From assembly GCA_035236585.1 (NCBI GenBank), contig CP141139.1, positions 20,538,990-20,602,989 on the forward strand: a stretch of DNA of 64,000 nucleotides, given 5' to 3'. A model generated the notes under the pieces. The model was given only the letters and a program-made list of their open reading frames with translations, made no database searches and had not been told where the DNA came from. This stretch comes from Warburgia ugandensis. Its lineage: Eukaryota; Streptophyta; Magnoliopsida; Canellales; Canellaceae. The translations under genes and the position numbers were made by a program. Positions 26,601 to 38,600 of this stretch are shown here, one piece after another; the stretch's first letter is position 1, and each line of letters begins with the position of its first letter.

Positions 26601-29600
26601 AGGAGCACCAGGTCAAGGTGTGTTATATGAAGATAAAGGCCACACTCCAATTGTTGGGTACACAGATGTTGACTGGGCTGGTTCTTCTTCAGAAAGGTGT
26701 TCTATCTTAGGATATTGTGTTTTTGTTGGAGGTAACTTAGTATCTTGGAAAAGCAAGAAACAAAATGTAGTTGCCAGATCAAGTGCAGAAGCTGTGTATC
26801 GAGCCATGGCTCTGGCAACATGTGAACTTATTTGGCTGAAACAACTACTCCAGGAGATGAAATTCGGAGAGGTGGAAGTATGAAGCTAATATGTGATAAT
26901 CAAGCAGCCTTACATATTGCATATAAACCCGTTTTCCATGAAGGACCAAATGCATAGAAGTGGATTGTCTTTTTATTAGAGAAAAGATCTTGTCAGGATG
27001 TATTGCTACTAGCTTCGTCAATTCAAATGATCAACTAGCAGACATCTTCATAAAATCTCTCAGAGGAACTCGAATTAAATACATTTGTAACAAGCTTGGT
27101 GCATATGACTTATATGCTCCAGCTTGAGGGGGAGTGTTGAATATAGCATAGTATTGTATAGCTTTACTTAGCCTTAGTCTTAGTTTTGTTTTATTTTTAG
27201 TCCCACATTGTGCACTTAGGAGCATGTAATTATCCCTGTTTAGTATATATATGTGTTAAGTGTGAGGTGCAAAATCACCAAGACACATTCACTCATTCTA
27301 AGGGTTTCTCTCTATCTCTCTCTCTTGGCTCCACTTTCACAGTCATAATTAGAGACACTCTTAGGAGCTTGATGCAGCCTTTGTGGAAATGGAGCAAGGA
27401 TGGCATGTGGCTTGGTGGGTGGGATGTTTTCCTTATGAACAAATTTATCTTTTGTCTTAACAAGTTTCAATACCATTTCAGCCTTTTTAAGACCAGATTT
27501 CTCTATTATTTTACCACTATGAAGAATGGTAATTGCCTTTGCTTGTTCCATGTTTGTAATTGAAGATCACCCACCATATGCGCATCATTAAGGTTTACAT
27601 CTGGTGGGGTAAGAAAATGTTCTGTTTCAAGGGTTTGCATCATTTAAGACATGTCCTTAAATTCAGTCATGGATTGTCTGTCTGCTTTTAATTGGGTTTC
27701 AATTTGAGCATTTTTCTTCTCCTGATTTTGGATAAATTAATGAAAGTAATCCTCTACTTACAGCTTCTAACAGCATCTAGTACATTTGCCCTTCCCATAT
27801 GCTGGCCACAAAAGTGTACTTCCACAAGGACTTCCTCTTTCTGCATTTTAAATATGTGAATGGGTGGTATTGTCATGTGCTTCACTGCCTAATTCAAGAT
27901 CATAAATTCTCTCTGGCGTCTAATTAGAGATCCTTATCTGTCCCAGACATTACTGGGTCTTCGTAGTTCTATTGTTAAATTCTTAGTGGACTATTTATCC
28001 ACTGCATAGTGAGCATGTGCACCTCTATTCATGCTTGCTCCTGTTTTCTTAGTAGTACCCAAATCAGTTAATTATCTGAGCCTTTCACTTGTGATTTTTT
28101 TGGCATCCATAAGCATGTATCTTCTAGTGTTTCATGTTAGCATGGCAATTTTATTTTTTAGTTACCAGTGTTAAATTAGTTGCAGTTCCTTATGTTACTA
28201 CCTGGTTGTTTGTCTTGCTTGTTCAGTTACATCAGCTAATGCACAACTTAATTAGGAGCGAAATTAATGAATCGTCTTCTATGGTAAGGTACTTCTGATT
28301 GCAAATTCATTTTGAAGGCATCTTTATCATTGAAGATCTAACCTGCCATTTTGGTTGCCTCAGGAAGTTAGTAATATTGATGGAAGATGGTGCATACAAT
28401 TAGGTGCTGATGAGCTGACAACTTTTAAGGGATTGTTGTTGGCTAGGTATGATGATATGCAATTTGCAGTTCCTATCAACATCATGCGTATAATGATTCA
28501 TGTTTGAGAGTTTTAAGTCCACCACCTTGGATGGTACATGCCATTTCTCCTGAAAAGTGAAAAAGTACTTTATTTTTATGCTGAATCATTTAACTAATAC
28601 AAAATCAATTTTATTCATACTGCAAAATCCCTGTAATAGTTGTGTTAATATTCAAATGAGCCTGCTTTTGAAAGTTCAAACTATGACAGTGCTTTTGAAT
28701 GAACTGGCCTGCAATAGGGTTTGTCTTAAGGTTGCCAGTTTTGGACCAAGGTTGGTATTACGTTTGAAAATGGTTGTTTTGTGTTTTGTACATCTTATGG
28801 TGGTTGTTAATCTTTGAGATAAATGTTTCTAGTTTGTACTTTTATGCATGCTTTTCAGTACGCCTGTGCTTCTTAATCTTGTTAATCTTGGGTGGTTCAG
28901 TTATATCATATTGTGTATTTCTAGTTTGCAAAAGAAATTTGTGGATTGAGTCCTGGTAAGGGTACACACCCAAGAAGGGAGGAAGGAGTATTTTCCATGC
29001 ATGGACAACATATTTTGCAAATCTAAGCCGTTCATAATATTTAAAATCCCAAAAATAGGTGATCCATGAGAAATCAATGCATTTGGCCAATCTTAGTCCT
29101 TTGTTTTAGATCCTTGAAAAACTTTTACAAAAATCGATGGTTCTAATTTTTGACCCAAGGAAACATAACCTAAACGCATCCAAGGGGCATGAAATTTGAT
29201 TTCAGACTGTCTAAGCCATTCCTAACATGGTGAGTGGATCAGATCTAATCAAAATAGTTTCCCCATCCATGAAAATGGGGCACGTACTCCTTCCTCTCTT
29301 ATTGAGTGTGCATACTTATCGGGACTCTTCTGGATTAGTGTTTTGTGTTAATAATTTTAATTATTCTGAAGGGTAAGATTTTTGACTTGAGCACATAGCA
29401 ATGTTGGTTAAGTGCTTTGTCTCACTAATGAGAGATTCTGGGTTCAAATCATTGCTTACCTACCAAATAAAAGAGGTTAGAGATCACAGGTTTGAGGCGT
29501 GGAAACATCCTCTTTCAAAAATGTAACATAAGGCTGCATACTATAGACCCTTTGTGGTCTGCCTCTTCCCCATAACCCGCATATTCGAGAGCTTCATGCA

Positions 29601-32600
29601 CTAGGCTGCCCATTTTATCTTTGCCAAAAAGTCCTTGGCAAAGGGAAGGGGTGGAGAGGCTGTTTCCACACCTCGAACTTGTGACCTCTAGGTCACATAA
29701 TGACAACTCTACCATTTCGCCAAGGCTCCCGCTTTGCCAAAAAGTCCCTAATTAAATAATTATGCTTAATTAGTCATTAAGAATCCCTTAATTGTTCGAA
29801 AGTTAAGATTTGTTTTTTAGAAGTAATTGCCAAAGTCCCCAAAACCAATCACTGTTTCATGCCGTCCAAGAAATTTGTTCAAATGACAATTAGCTTGATT
29901 TGAAGCATGAAATTCGTTAATTACTAATTAGGTAATTCCTCCCTCCAACTAAGGACTTTCTTTTTCCAGACCGAACTTGTCAAAGCTTCATGTTGAGAGA
30001 GAGAAAAAGGGGAATGGGGGTGTTTAGGTCTGATAGATGTATCTACCTGTTTTTACAGTTAGATTCCATGGTGATAAGTGGAGAAAAATATGGATATTGG
30101 AAACTATTCTCCTCTTGTTCGTTTATATAATTTTGACCGGTTGATTTTGTGTTTATGTTTCCTTCCTTCTTCTGCTACTGAATGGACATGAATTATATCT
30201 CCAAGTATTACCTGTGAGGCTTCGCATTATGCCTCCTTGCACAGGGAATTTTCTTCTAAAAGATAAATGATCAGTAGAATGGTAATGTCATTTCGACTCT
30301 TTGAGCCAAAGGCAAAGGGAACAGAGAAGAGAAGTTCATTTGCTAAAGAAACTGTTTGGGAGGGGAAATTTTGCAGAAAAAGAGGATGATTTAGAATCGG
30401 CTAATATACTTGATGCTTTAAATGCAGGGTTAAAACTGTGACTCCCAAATATCTATGGAGTGGCACAAAATGGTGGTTGCTATTCAGAAATTCTTAGCAT
30501 TTATTGCTGAAACTTGAACTTACAAGCAATCACAGAATATTCAGCAACTAATTGGTCATACCTGCCTGAAGGAAAATTATTCCTGCCCCTTCTACTTAAC
30601 TTAATCCTGTCCCCTTTGTGATCTTTTGGGTATTTTAGTTGCTTTCCAGTGTTACTTAATTGGTTGTAAAGCTCACAACCGCTAAAATACCCAAAAATCA
30701 GAAAAGGGGGCTGGAGTAAGTTGAGGGGTGGGAATATCATTCCCCTGATCCAAAATAGGTACTTTTTGGATAGATTCCCTCATTTGAAATCTCAATTCTA
30801 CCCCTTATTCAAAATATAAGAATTGCATTTATTGTACGTTCGTGTTAGGTCTAGCTCTTTACAACATTAACTTGGTTGTGTCTAAGAGCTCTTGTTAGAG
30901 CAGAATGAGCAACAGCTGTTATTCACTGGAAATGAAGACATATGATGAATGTTCAATCTAGAAATATACCCATGTGTGAAATATTTCTGAAAATGTTCTA
31001 AACAAAATGAGAAATATCATGAATGTTCAAGCTAGAAGAAAACACTTATGGAGAAAATATGTGTGGAGATATAGATGGCAGTAGAAGAAACAGGGAAAAA
31101 GCTTCATTTGGAAGAATCATGAGAAGCTTCTATTGCTTAGAGATACGTAAAACAAAGATGAAAAGTTTTATAGCCTTTTTCATTGATTGATAAAAAGAAG
31201 CCAACATGTATTGGAAGTAGTCTGCCCTATCAACACACTGTTATTGTATTGGGCATTTAAGAGGATTGACAATAAGATGTTTGAAAGCGAAGGTTGTTGC
31301 CATCAATGTTGTACATGTTGAAACTTGAATCTTATTTTCTTGGCGCCCTTCTCTTCTCTACTTCATATTTCAGATTCAGTAATACTTTTACGAGGAATTC
31401 AATGTTATCTTGCTATAGGTGTGACTATTAACTCTGGGAGAAAGTTCTTACTAAGATTTGAGTAAATCATGCTTTAGTGAAGATACATTTGCAGGTACTG
31501 TAATCAAAAGATTTTCTAATGATCAACATATGTGTCTCACTGGAAATTTATCCATGAATCAACTTTCTGTCTCAGCTTGAGGGCAAACCTGTATGAAGCT
31601 TACTTGTTAACCAACTTCACCTAAGGTTGAAGTGTGCTTTGGTTATTTGAATTTGTTTAAAGGGCATGTTTGCATTGTTTGAAGAATCATTAAATTTATT
31701 ACTGCAAAATATCTTAAAATGTATAGATGTATCTATTGATGTATGAGAAGATCATACATTTCATCAATCAAGGATCAGATGGCTGTTGTTTTGAAGTGGC
31801 TTTTGGGACTGCAATATTTTCTTGGTCAAAGCTAAGAGACTTATAAGTTTTAGGTTCCAATTTTAGTGATGCCTTAATGTTGTTCATCCAGTTTTCTATT
31901 TTTCAATAGTATTTGGATCTTGTTTTGTTGCTGCAGAAACATTTGTTTCTTATTTTGATAAATTCATTCCAGTTTCAACTATCGAATGCCTGATAGATAA
32001 GATTTTCTTTTACTAGTGCTTCAGGTGTTGAGAGCTTAGTGGAGCCATTATCAGCCGTTCCTTTAAATGATGAGCTGCAACAAGCAAGGGCAGTGGTGGC
32101 AAGGGCTGAAGAAGAGGTGCTATCAAAGCTGACTGATAAGGTTTGTAGTCCTTTCAAACTGTAGTGTTTCTGAATTTTTTTTAGTGTTGTTACTATTTCT
32201 ATTTTCATATTTGGTATCTTTTATACAGATATGGGCTGACCTTGATGACATCCGGAATTTGTTGAGTGCTATAATTCATCTGGACGTGGTAGGTAATTTG
32301 TGCTACATATGCTCCTGGCATTGATCTGTACAAAAATCCTCTGAACTGCTGGGGCTCAAATAGTTTTGTGCCTATGAATCCATCACTCTTCTTCATATTA
32401 ACTTTATAAAGTCTAGAAGCTACCCATTCCCAGTTTGCTTTTTCATAATGATATTCCAAATAGCCATTGGTTAGTTTCTGTTACTTTTCTGCTTGTTTTT
32501 CCTTCTCATCATTTACAAACTATCAATGATGAGATATTGTTATAAAACAGCATGTAGGCATGTCTATTTCCTCTCATTAAAAGTAATAAATTGACATAGC

Positions 32601-35600
32601 TGATGTTAGGCAGTGGTGAGAAAGGAGTTTCACAGGGATACATTGACATAATTAAGGATATGTATGAGGGAGCAGTAACAAATGTTAGGACCACTAGTGA
32701 AGAGACTGGTGATTTTCCTATCACCATAAGATAGCACCAAGGATCAGCATTGAGCTCATACCCCTTCACATTGGTTATGGATGAGTTAACAAAACATATG
32801 CATGAGGAGATTCCATAGTGCATGTTATTTGCAAGTGACTTAGTTTTAATTGATAAGACAAGGGAGGGTGTAAACACAAAGCTTGAGTTGTGGAGAGATG
32901 CTATAGACTTTAAAAGGATTTAAAATTAGTTGAACCAAGATAGAGTATATGGAATACAATTTTAGCAAGGAGAGGAGTGGGAGGGAAGCTCCGGTAAAGA
33001 TTGATAACCAAGAAGTACACCGAAAAGACCACTTTCTATATTTGGGTTGATTCGAGGGATTGAAAGGAATGTTACCCAAATAATCCAAGTGGGTTGGAAC
33101 AAATGGAGATGTGCCTCTGGAGTTTTGTGTAATTAGTTGGTGCCACTCAATCTAGAAGGAGAATTCTATAGGATGGCTATAAGGCTGACCATGCTTTATG
33201 GATCATAGTATTGGGCAGTTAAGGAACAACATATACATAGGATGAGCGTAGCTGAAATGAGGATGTTGGGATGGAAGAGTAGCGAGACAATAAAGGTTAC
33301 AATTAGAAATGAAAACATTATATGAAACTTAGGAGTAGCACCAATAGGCAACAAGATGAGAGAGGGTAGACTTTGATGGTTTGGACATATCCAACAGAGA
33401 TAAAAAACAGCATAGGTTAGAGGAAGTGAGTTGATGAAAGTAGAAAGATCTAAAGGGCAAGGGGAAGGCCCAAAAGGACATGGTTAGAAGTAGTGAGGAA
33501 ATATTTAAAAAATCTTCGACTTAATGAAACAATGACACTTGATAGAGGTGAATGGATGAATAAGATTTACGAAGCAGACCTATAATTGGGATAAGGCTTT
33601 ATGATGTTGATGTTAGATGGTACAGTTTATCAAAATTTATTATTGTCAAATTGTCTGTGTGGAAGGAAACAAGTGACTACTACTGTTAATAGCTCCATGT
33701 GTTCATCTTTTATTAGTGTTTTACTTTTACTATATCCTAGTAATATATATTCCTTTAGTTTGTTATAGACATTCATGTAAGGAGTTTTTGTGGCATTATG
33801 TCATACAAAAATATGGTATTGTTGTTCTTGGGCAATAGTCGGATCTCTTGGTATTAAGCATAACATATTGAGAATCTAGGACACATTTGAATACCATGCT
33901 CATTCTTTCAATTTTGGAACCTCAAAAACAGTTGCATGCATTTCTTTGTAGAACTTTTGGAATCCCAATGGCTACAAGACACAAATATAAAAAAGGTTTT
34001 TTTGCAAAAATGCTATCGCAAAAAAGTCCATTTTTTGAGTTTTGCAAATTTGCCATTAAGTTTTCCTGAGCTTTGCAAAATTGCCATTTTGTACCTCATA
34101 GACGTAGATGTGATTAAGTTACCAAATTTGGCCACTAAGTTCAATGACTTCCCAAAAGAAACTTTCAGTGAAACTTGGTATCTAATACTGTTCAATAACA
34201 AGGAATCTAATGGTATAGTTAGATTTCCACAAAAACCAACTAATAGTGAGATATTCAATCGCAAATGTACCATTTTCACCAACCTGCTTAACAGTACATG
34301 TTAAGCTTCTTCAATGAAATTCAACAACTTAAACTTTAATTTCTTAATGTAAACTGATAAAAAAACTCTTCCTAACACAAACTAGAACATAATCAATGCT
34401 TTCGATCAATAAAAAACACAATAAATTAAACAAAGATTCAAGTTTAAAACATAAGGAAAGTACTGTTATTGTTCACACAAACAACAATGAGTAGCAGACT
34501 TCAAGCACTTGATTCTGTGCCTATTTGATGAAAATTGGATATATAAGATTTGGCACTTCTTCTCAATGTCTTCTATCTAGCACGATCAATTTCAGAGATT
34601 TTTGTTGATTACGAAGCAGAAAATCACACACAAAGTCCTCTTGTTTACCATTGTTTGTTGAGAGAACACTGAACAAGAGGACTTTGAGCATGGTTTCCTA
34701 CTTCGTTAATTAACTGAAATCTCTGAAATTGATTGTGATGGATAGAAGACATTGAGAAGAACAAGAACCAAATTTTAGATTTTCAATATTCATTCAAAAT
34801 AGGCATCGAACGAAGAGCTTAAAATTTGCTACTGATCATTGTTCACATGAACAATAACAATATTTTGGTTATGTTTTAACTTTAATTTATCTTTAATTTA
34901 TTGTGTTTTTGATTGATCCAACTTGTTGATTGTGTTATAATTTGTTTTAGAAAGTTCTATATCAGTTTTTAGTGAGAAATCAAAGATTAAATTGTTGAAT
35001 TTCATTGAAGAAGCTTAACAGGTATTGTTGCATATGTTGGTAAACATGGTATCTTTGCTATTGAATATTTCAATATTGGTTGGTTTTTGTTGAAATCTAA
35101 ATGTACCATTAGATTCCTTATTATTGAATTGTTTTAGATATCAAGTTTCACTAAAAGTTTCCATTGAAAAGTCATTGAACTTAGTGGCGATAGTTGGTAA
35201 CTTAATCACGTTTGAGGTAGTAGGTTTGTTAGAGAAGGGCAATATTGGAATTTTGTAAAAACTAACAGGGAAGGAGGATGTAAAACTAACAGAATGACAA
35301 TTTTGCAAAGCTCACAAAAACTTAATAGAAAATTTGCAAAACTTAAAAAAATGGACTTTTTTGCAAGTATGCCAAAATATAATGGCATTTTTGCAAAAAA
35401 CCCTTAAAAATGGTTATCTTAGTTTTTTTTGGAACTGAAAGCAATCTGGGACACCATAGCTAGAATTTTTTTTTCATTATTCATAGGATTTATATTCTCA
35501 TAATTGCCAACCTATTGTAGTTCATCTAACTATTACAAACCTTGTTGTAATACACCATTGAATAGGTTACAGTGCGGAACCCCAAAGGGTATAAATCAAT

Positions 35601-38600
35601 GTTTTGGATCATTGAACAAGTCAAGCTCCACTTAGATTTCTAGGATCTCCTATTTCCAAGAAGATATATGGGCACAATAAAGTGAAGCCCATTCAAAGAT
35701 CCTAATCTTTCAATATAGACAAATTTAGTTTTGTCCATGACTTGAACTCACCATAAACAATCACCCAATGTTCCTGTTAGGTCGTCTATAAGCAGTCACA
35801 TGCTATGCAAATGATAGGTGAGGGGATGAACTATGTAGTTGCGGGCGCAAGGTGCACCCAGGCGCAAGGGGTGTGACTTGCGCATAGAAGAACTAGGCAT
35901 GCCTAGTCGTGTGACTAGTTCACAAGGAGCAAAATTAATTAATTAAAAATTTTAAAAAAGAAAAATTAAAAATAAATCCCAAAAATTGCAAAAAATAAGA
36001 AAACATAGAAATATAAATATATGAACAAATACTAGTCAAATGGGTGAAGTGGAGTTCTTATCTAATAAATCAACATGTCAACAACCTAAGGTTAAACCAA
36101 ACAATCAACGTCAACTAAATGCTTCCTATTCAGACACAAAGCAGGAAGTTCAGAAACATACAAATACCCAGAAAGTGATACTACTATGTAAATACTAGTC
36201 CCTTTGCTACTCCCTCAATCCCTCATAGCCTCGTCATCATTGCTACCATCTTCCTGTAAATCCAGGAGCAATAATCAATCAAATAATTGTTACATAAATG
36301 AAGTAAAACAAATATTAGAGTTAACTATTAAGACATAGTACTTAAGACTTAAGAGTCATCTTCCTGCACCTCCTTCTCATCAGGAAGATCAAAATCGTCA
36401 TCAGAATCATTTCCCTGAGAGATATAAGCATCCTCCTCCTTAGTCTCTCCATCGTGCTGCTTTTTTTTAACATCCTCTAGTTCTTGTTGAGACTGAGAAA
36501 TGCGGCTGCCCCTCTGCCCCCTCCTTCTCCTCTAGTATTGCCTAATAGATGGAGCATCACGTTTATTTGATCCTTAAGCAAGCTCAACATCTAACTAGGT
36601 GAAGTCATTACCTGGATGTACCACATCATCTGTAACATCTCGAACAATTTACTTTTCACTTTCATCGACCTCTTGTAATATAATAGGATTTGTATATGTT
36701 TGTATTTTCAAATGATCCTCATGTCAACGACAAATGCATTAATTATATTGAATGTATACTAGATCGTTCAATGTCTTAGCATGCAGCCTATTCCTCTTCT
36801 TACTGTGGATCTGAAAAGAAAAAATACTTGTAAATATAGAATGTAACGAATGTAAAGGTAATAACTGAATAACTAATAAGTAATAAGTACTCAATCTTAG
36901 TATTTAAACATCTTACATTATCAAAGACACTCCAATTACGCTAGCAAGGATATACACTGCTTATCTAGGAGATGAGCTTAATGGAAAATGTTTGAAGATG
37001 TGGGGCTTCAACCCCAAAGTTAATCCATCATTTGCCAACAGAAGTTGAAGAAAATTGAAGTTAAAAAAATAAACAAAATTATAATAGTATAAAGTTTAGA
37101 AGTTAAAACATAGAACAACATAAAACACTTACAAGGGGTTACGGTATTTCTTTTGCATATTGCCAAACAAGCCTCTAGCATGTCTATAAGTGGATATCTT
37201 ATTTACCAGCATGTCAGTCTCCTCTCCATCATATAGCCTACTGATGGCATGCACTGGACCATTCTTGATGTCACTGTTGCACTCAATTTTAGTGTTATGG
37301 TCGGAATAGAAGGATGGGTTGAGGTAATATCCAGCTGCATGCAAAGGCTGGTGAAGCTGAGAACTCCAATTATTATTTATGATCCCCCAAATATGGGTGG
37401 CTTGAAGTTCATCCCTTGCTATATTGGCTTGAACCTTTTCTTTGGCCTTGGCTATGGCCTCAAAAATGTATCCCATTGTCAGATTCTCCCTACTGTCCAC
37501 CACCCTCTAAACTTCTACAAGTGGAGCCATGATCTTCAAACAAAAAAGGACGTGGTTCCAGAAGCTAGTACGCAACATGATTCTTTCAACTCTTTTACCT
37601 TCAGGCCTTTTTGGCCATTTGTTGTTCATCCATTTTGATCGGAACATTGCCTACAACTCTATCTTCAAGTTATAAATGCTTTCCAAACTCAAGAAGTTGG
37701 TGGCGAAGTGTATCACTATAGGTCTGACTAAATTTTTTTTCTTTGTAAATCTTCTCATAAGATGAAGGACTTGTATGTGGCTATAAATAAACATCATCAT
37801 CGCCCTAGTTTTTTTCACACTTGGCAATTTGCCCATGTCCTCTAATATAAAGTGTGCTGTACAAGGGGTCTAATATAAATGTGCCCCCCCTCACCATTAA
37901 CACCTTCTTGCAGCCATGTAGTTGGAGGCATTGCCGATTATGACCTAAAATAGGCAAAGGTAAAATTATATAGGGTTGACTTGCCTAATAAATGAGTTAA
38001 ATACTTAACAAATCATGGATATGAAACTAAACAATTCATGAACTACATTGTTCTCTTCAGCTTCATCAATCACCTTCTCTAGCATATCAAGTATTAAGTT
38101 TGTGCTCTTGACATGCGAAGACCCGTCCATAGATTTAAAAAAAATACTATACCAGTTGGATAGTTCATCAGAAAGTTGACAAGGGTGTGACCTTGCCGTT
38201 GGTCTCCCAATCCGACATAATGGAGCATCCATTCCTATAAAAGCATAAATGAAATTCCTTGTAAGTCCATCATTCAGTGTCACCTTGAGACTTGAGAGGA
38301 ATATACAATGGTGCGAAAAAGAACACTAAACATATACCTAATCCAATTAGCTTTATGCTGTTCTATGTATTCTTTTATCTTCTCTACTTTTAAAGAAGAC
38401 TCACCCTCAACTTGTGATATGAGGGTTCCTTCAAACCTTAGTCAAATAAGATTATAAGATGTAAGAAAAGGTAAAAGGCTAAAACAAGTATTAAACTATT
38501 AATTATTAAAAGTATAGGACATATACTTAGACCATGTTACGCAACTTCCTCTAACATGGTCTGGAAGGAATGACTACGAGCAACATTGAATGCAATACTA

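Larger units (their letters stand above)
22704..27341 (+). mobile_element. Ty1/copia element, complete structure, inactivated, TSD GTCAT
   Basis: 4,638 bp with two 207-bp LTRs, tRNA-Met primer-binding site, gag-pol remnant and polypurine tract. GTCAT occurs directly before (22699-22703) and after (27342-27346). By eye the LTRs differ at about 12 of 207 positions, so the insertion is old but not ancient. It lies in the sense direction of MUTS2 intron 5. Confidence 0.95.

Noticed and set aside
29400-29747. Possible tRNA gene (A/B-box-like sequences)
   Set aside because: The boxes belong to SINE heads; there is no acceptor stem or complete cloverleaf.
34013-34304. Open frames on both strands near 34.0-34.3 kb
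   Set aside because: They lie in one arm of the foldback element and are mirrored in the other arm.
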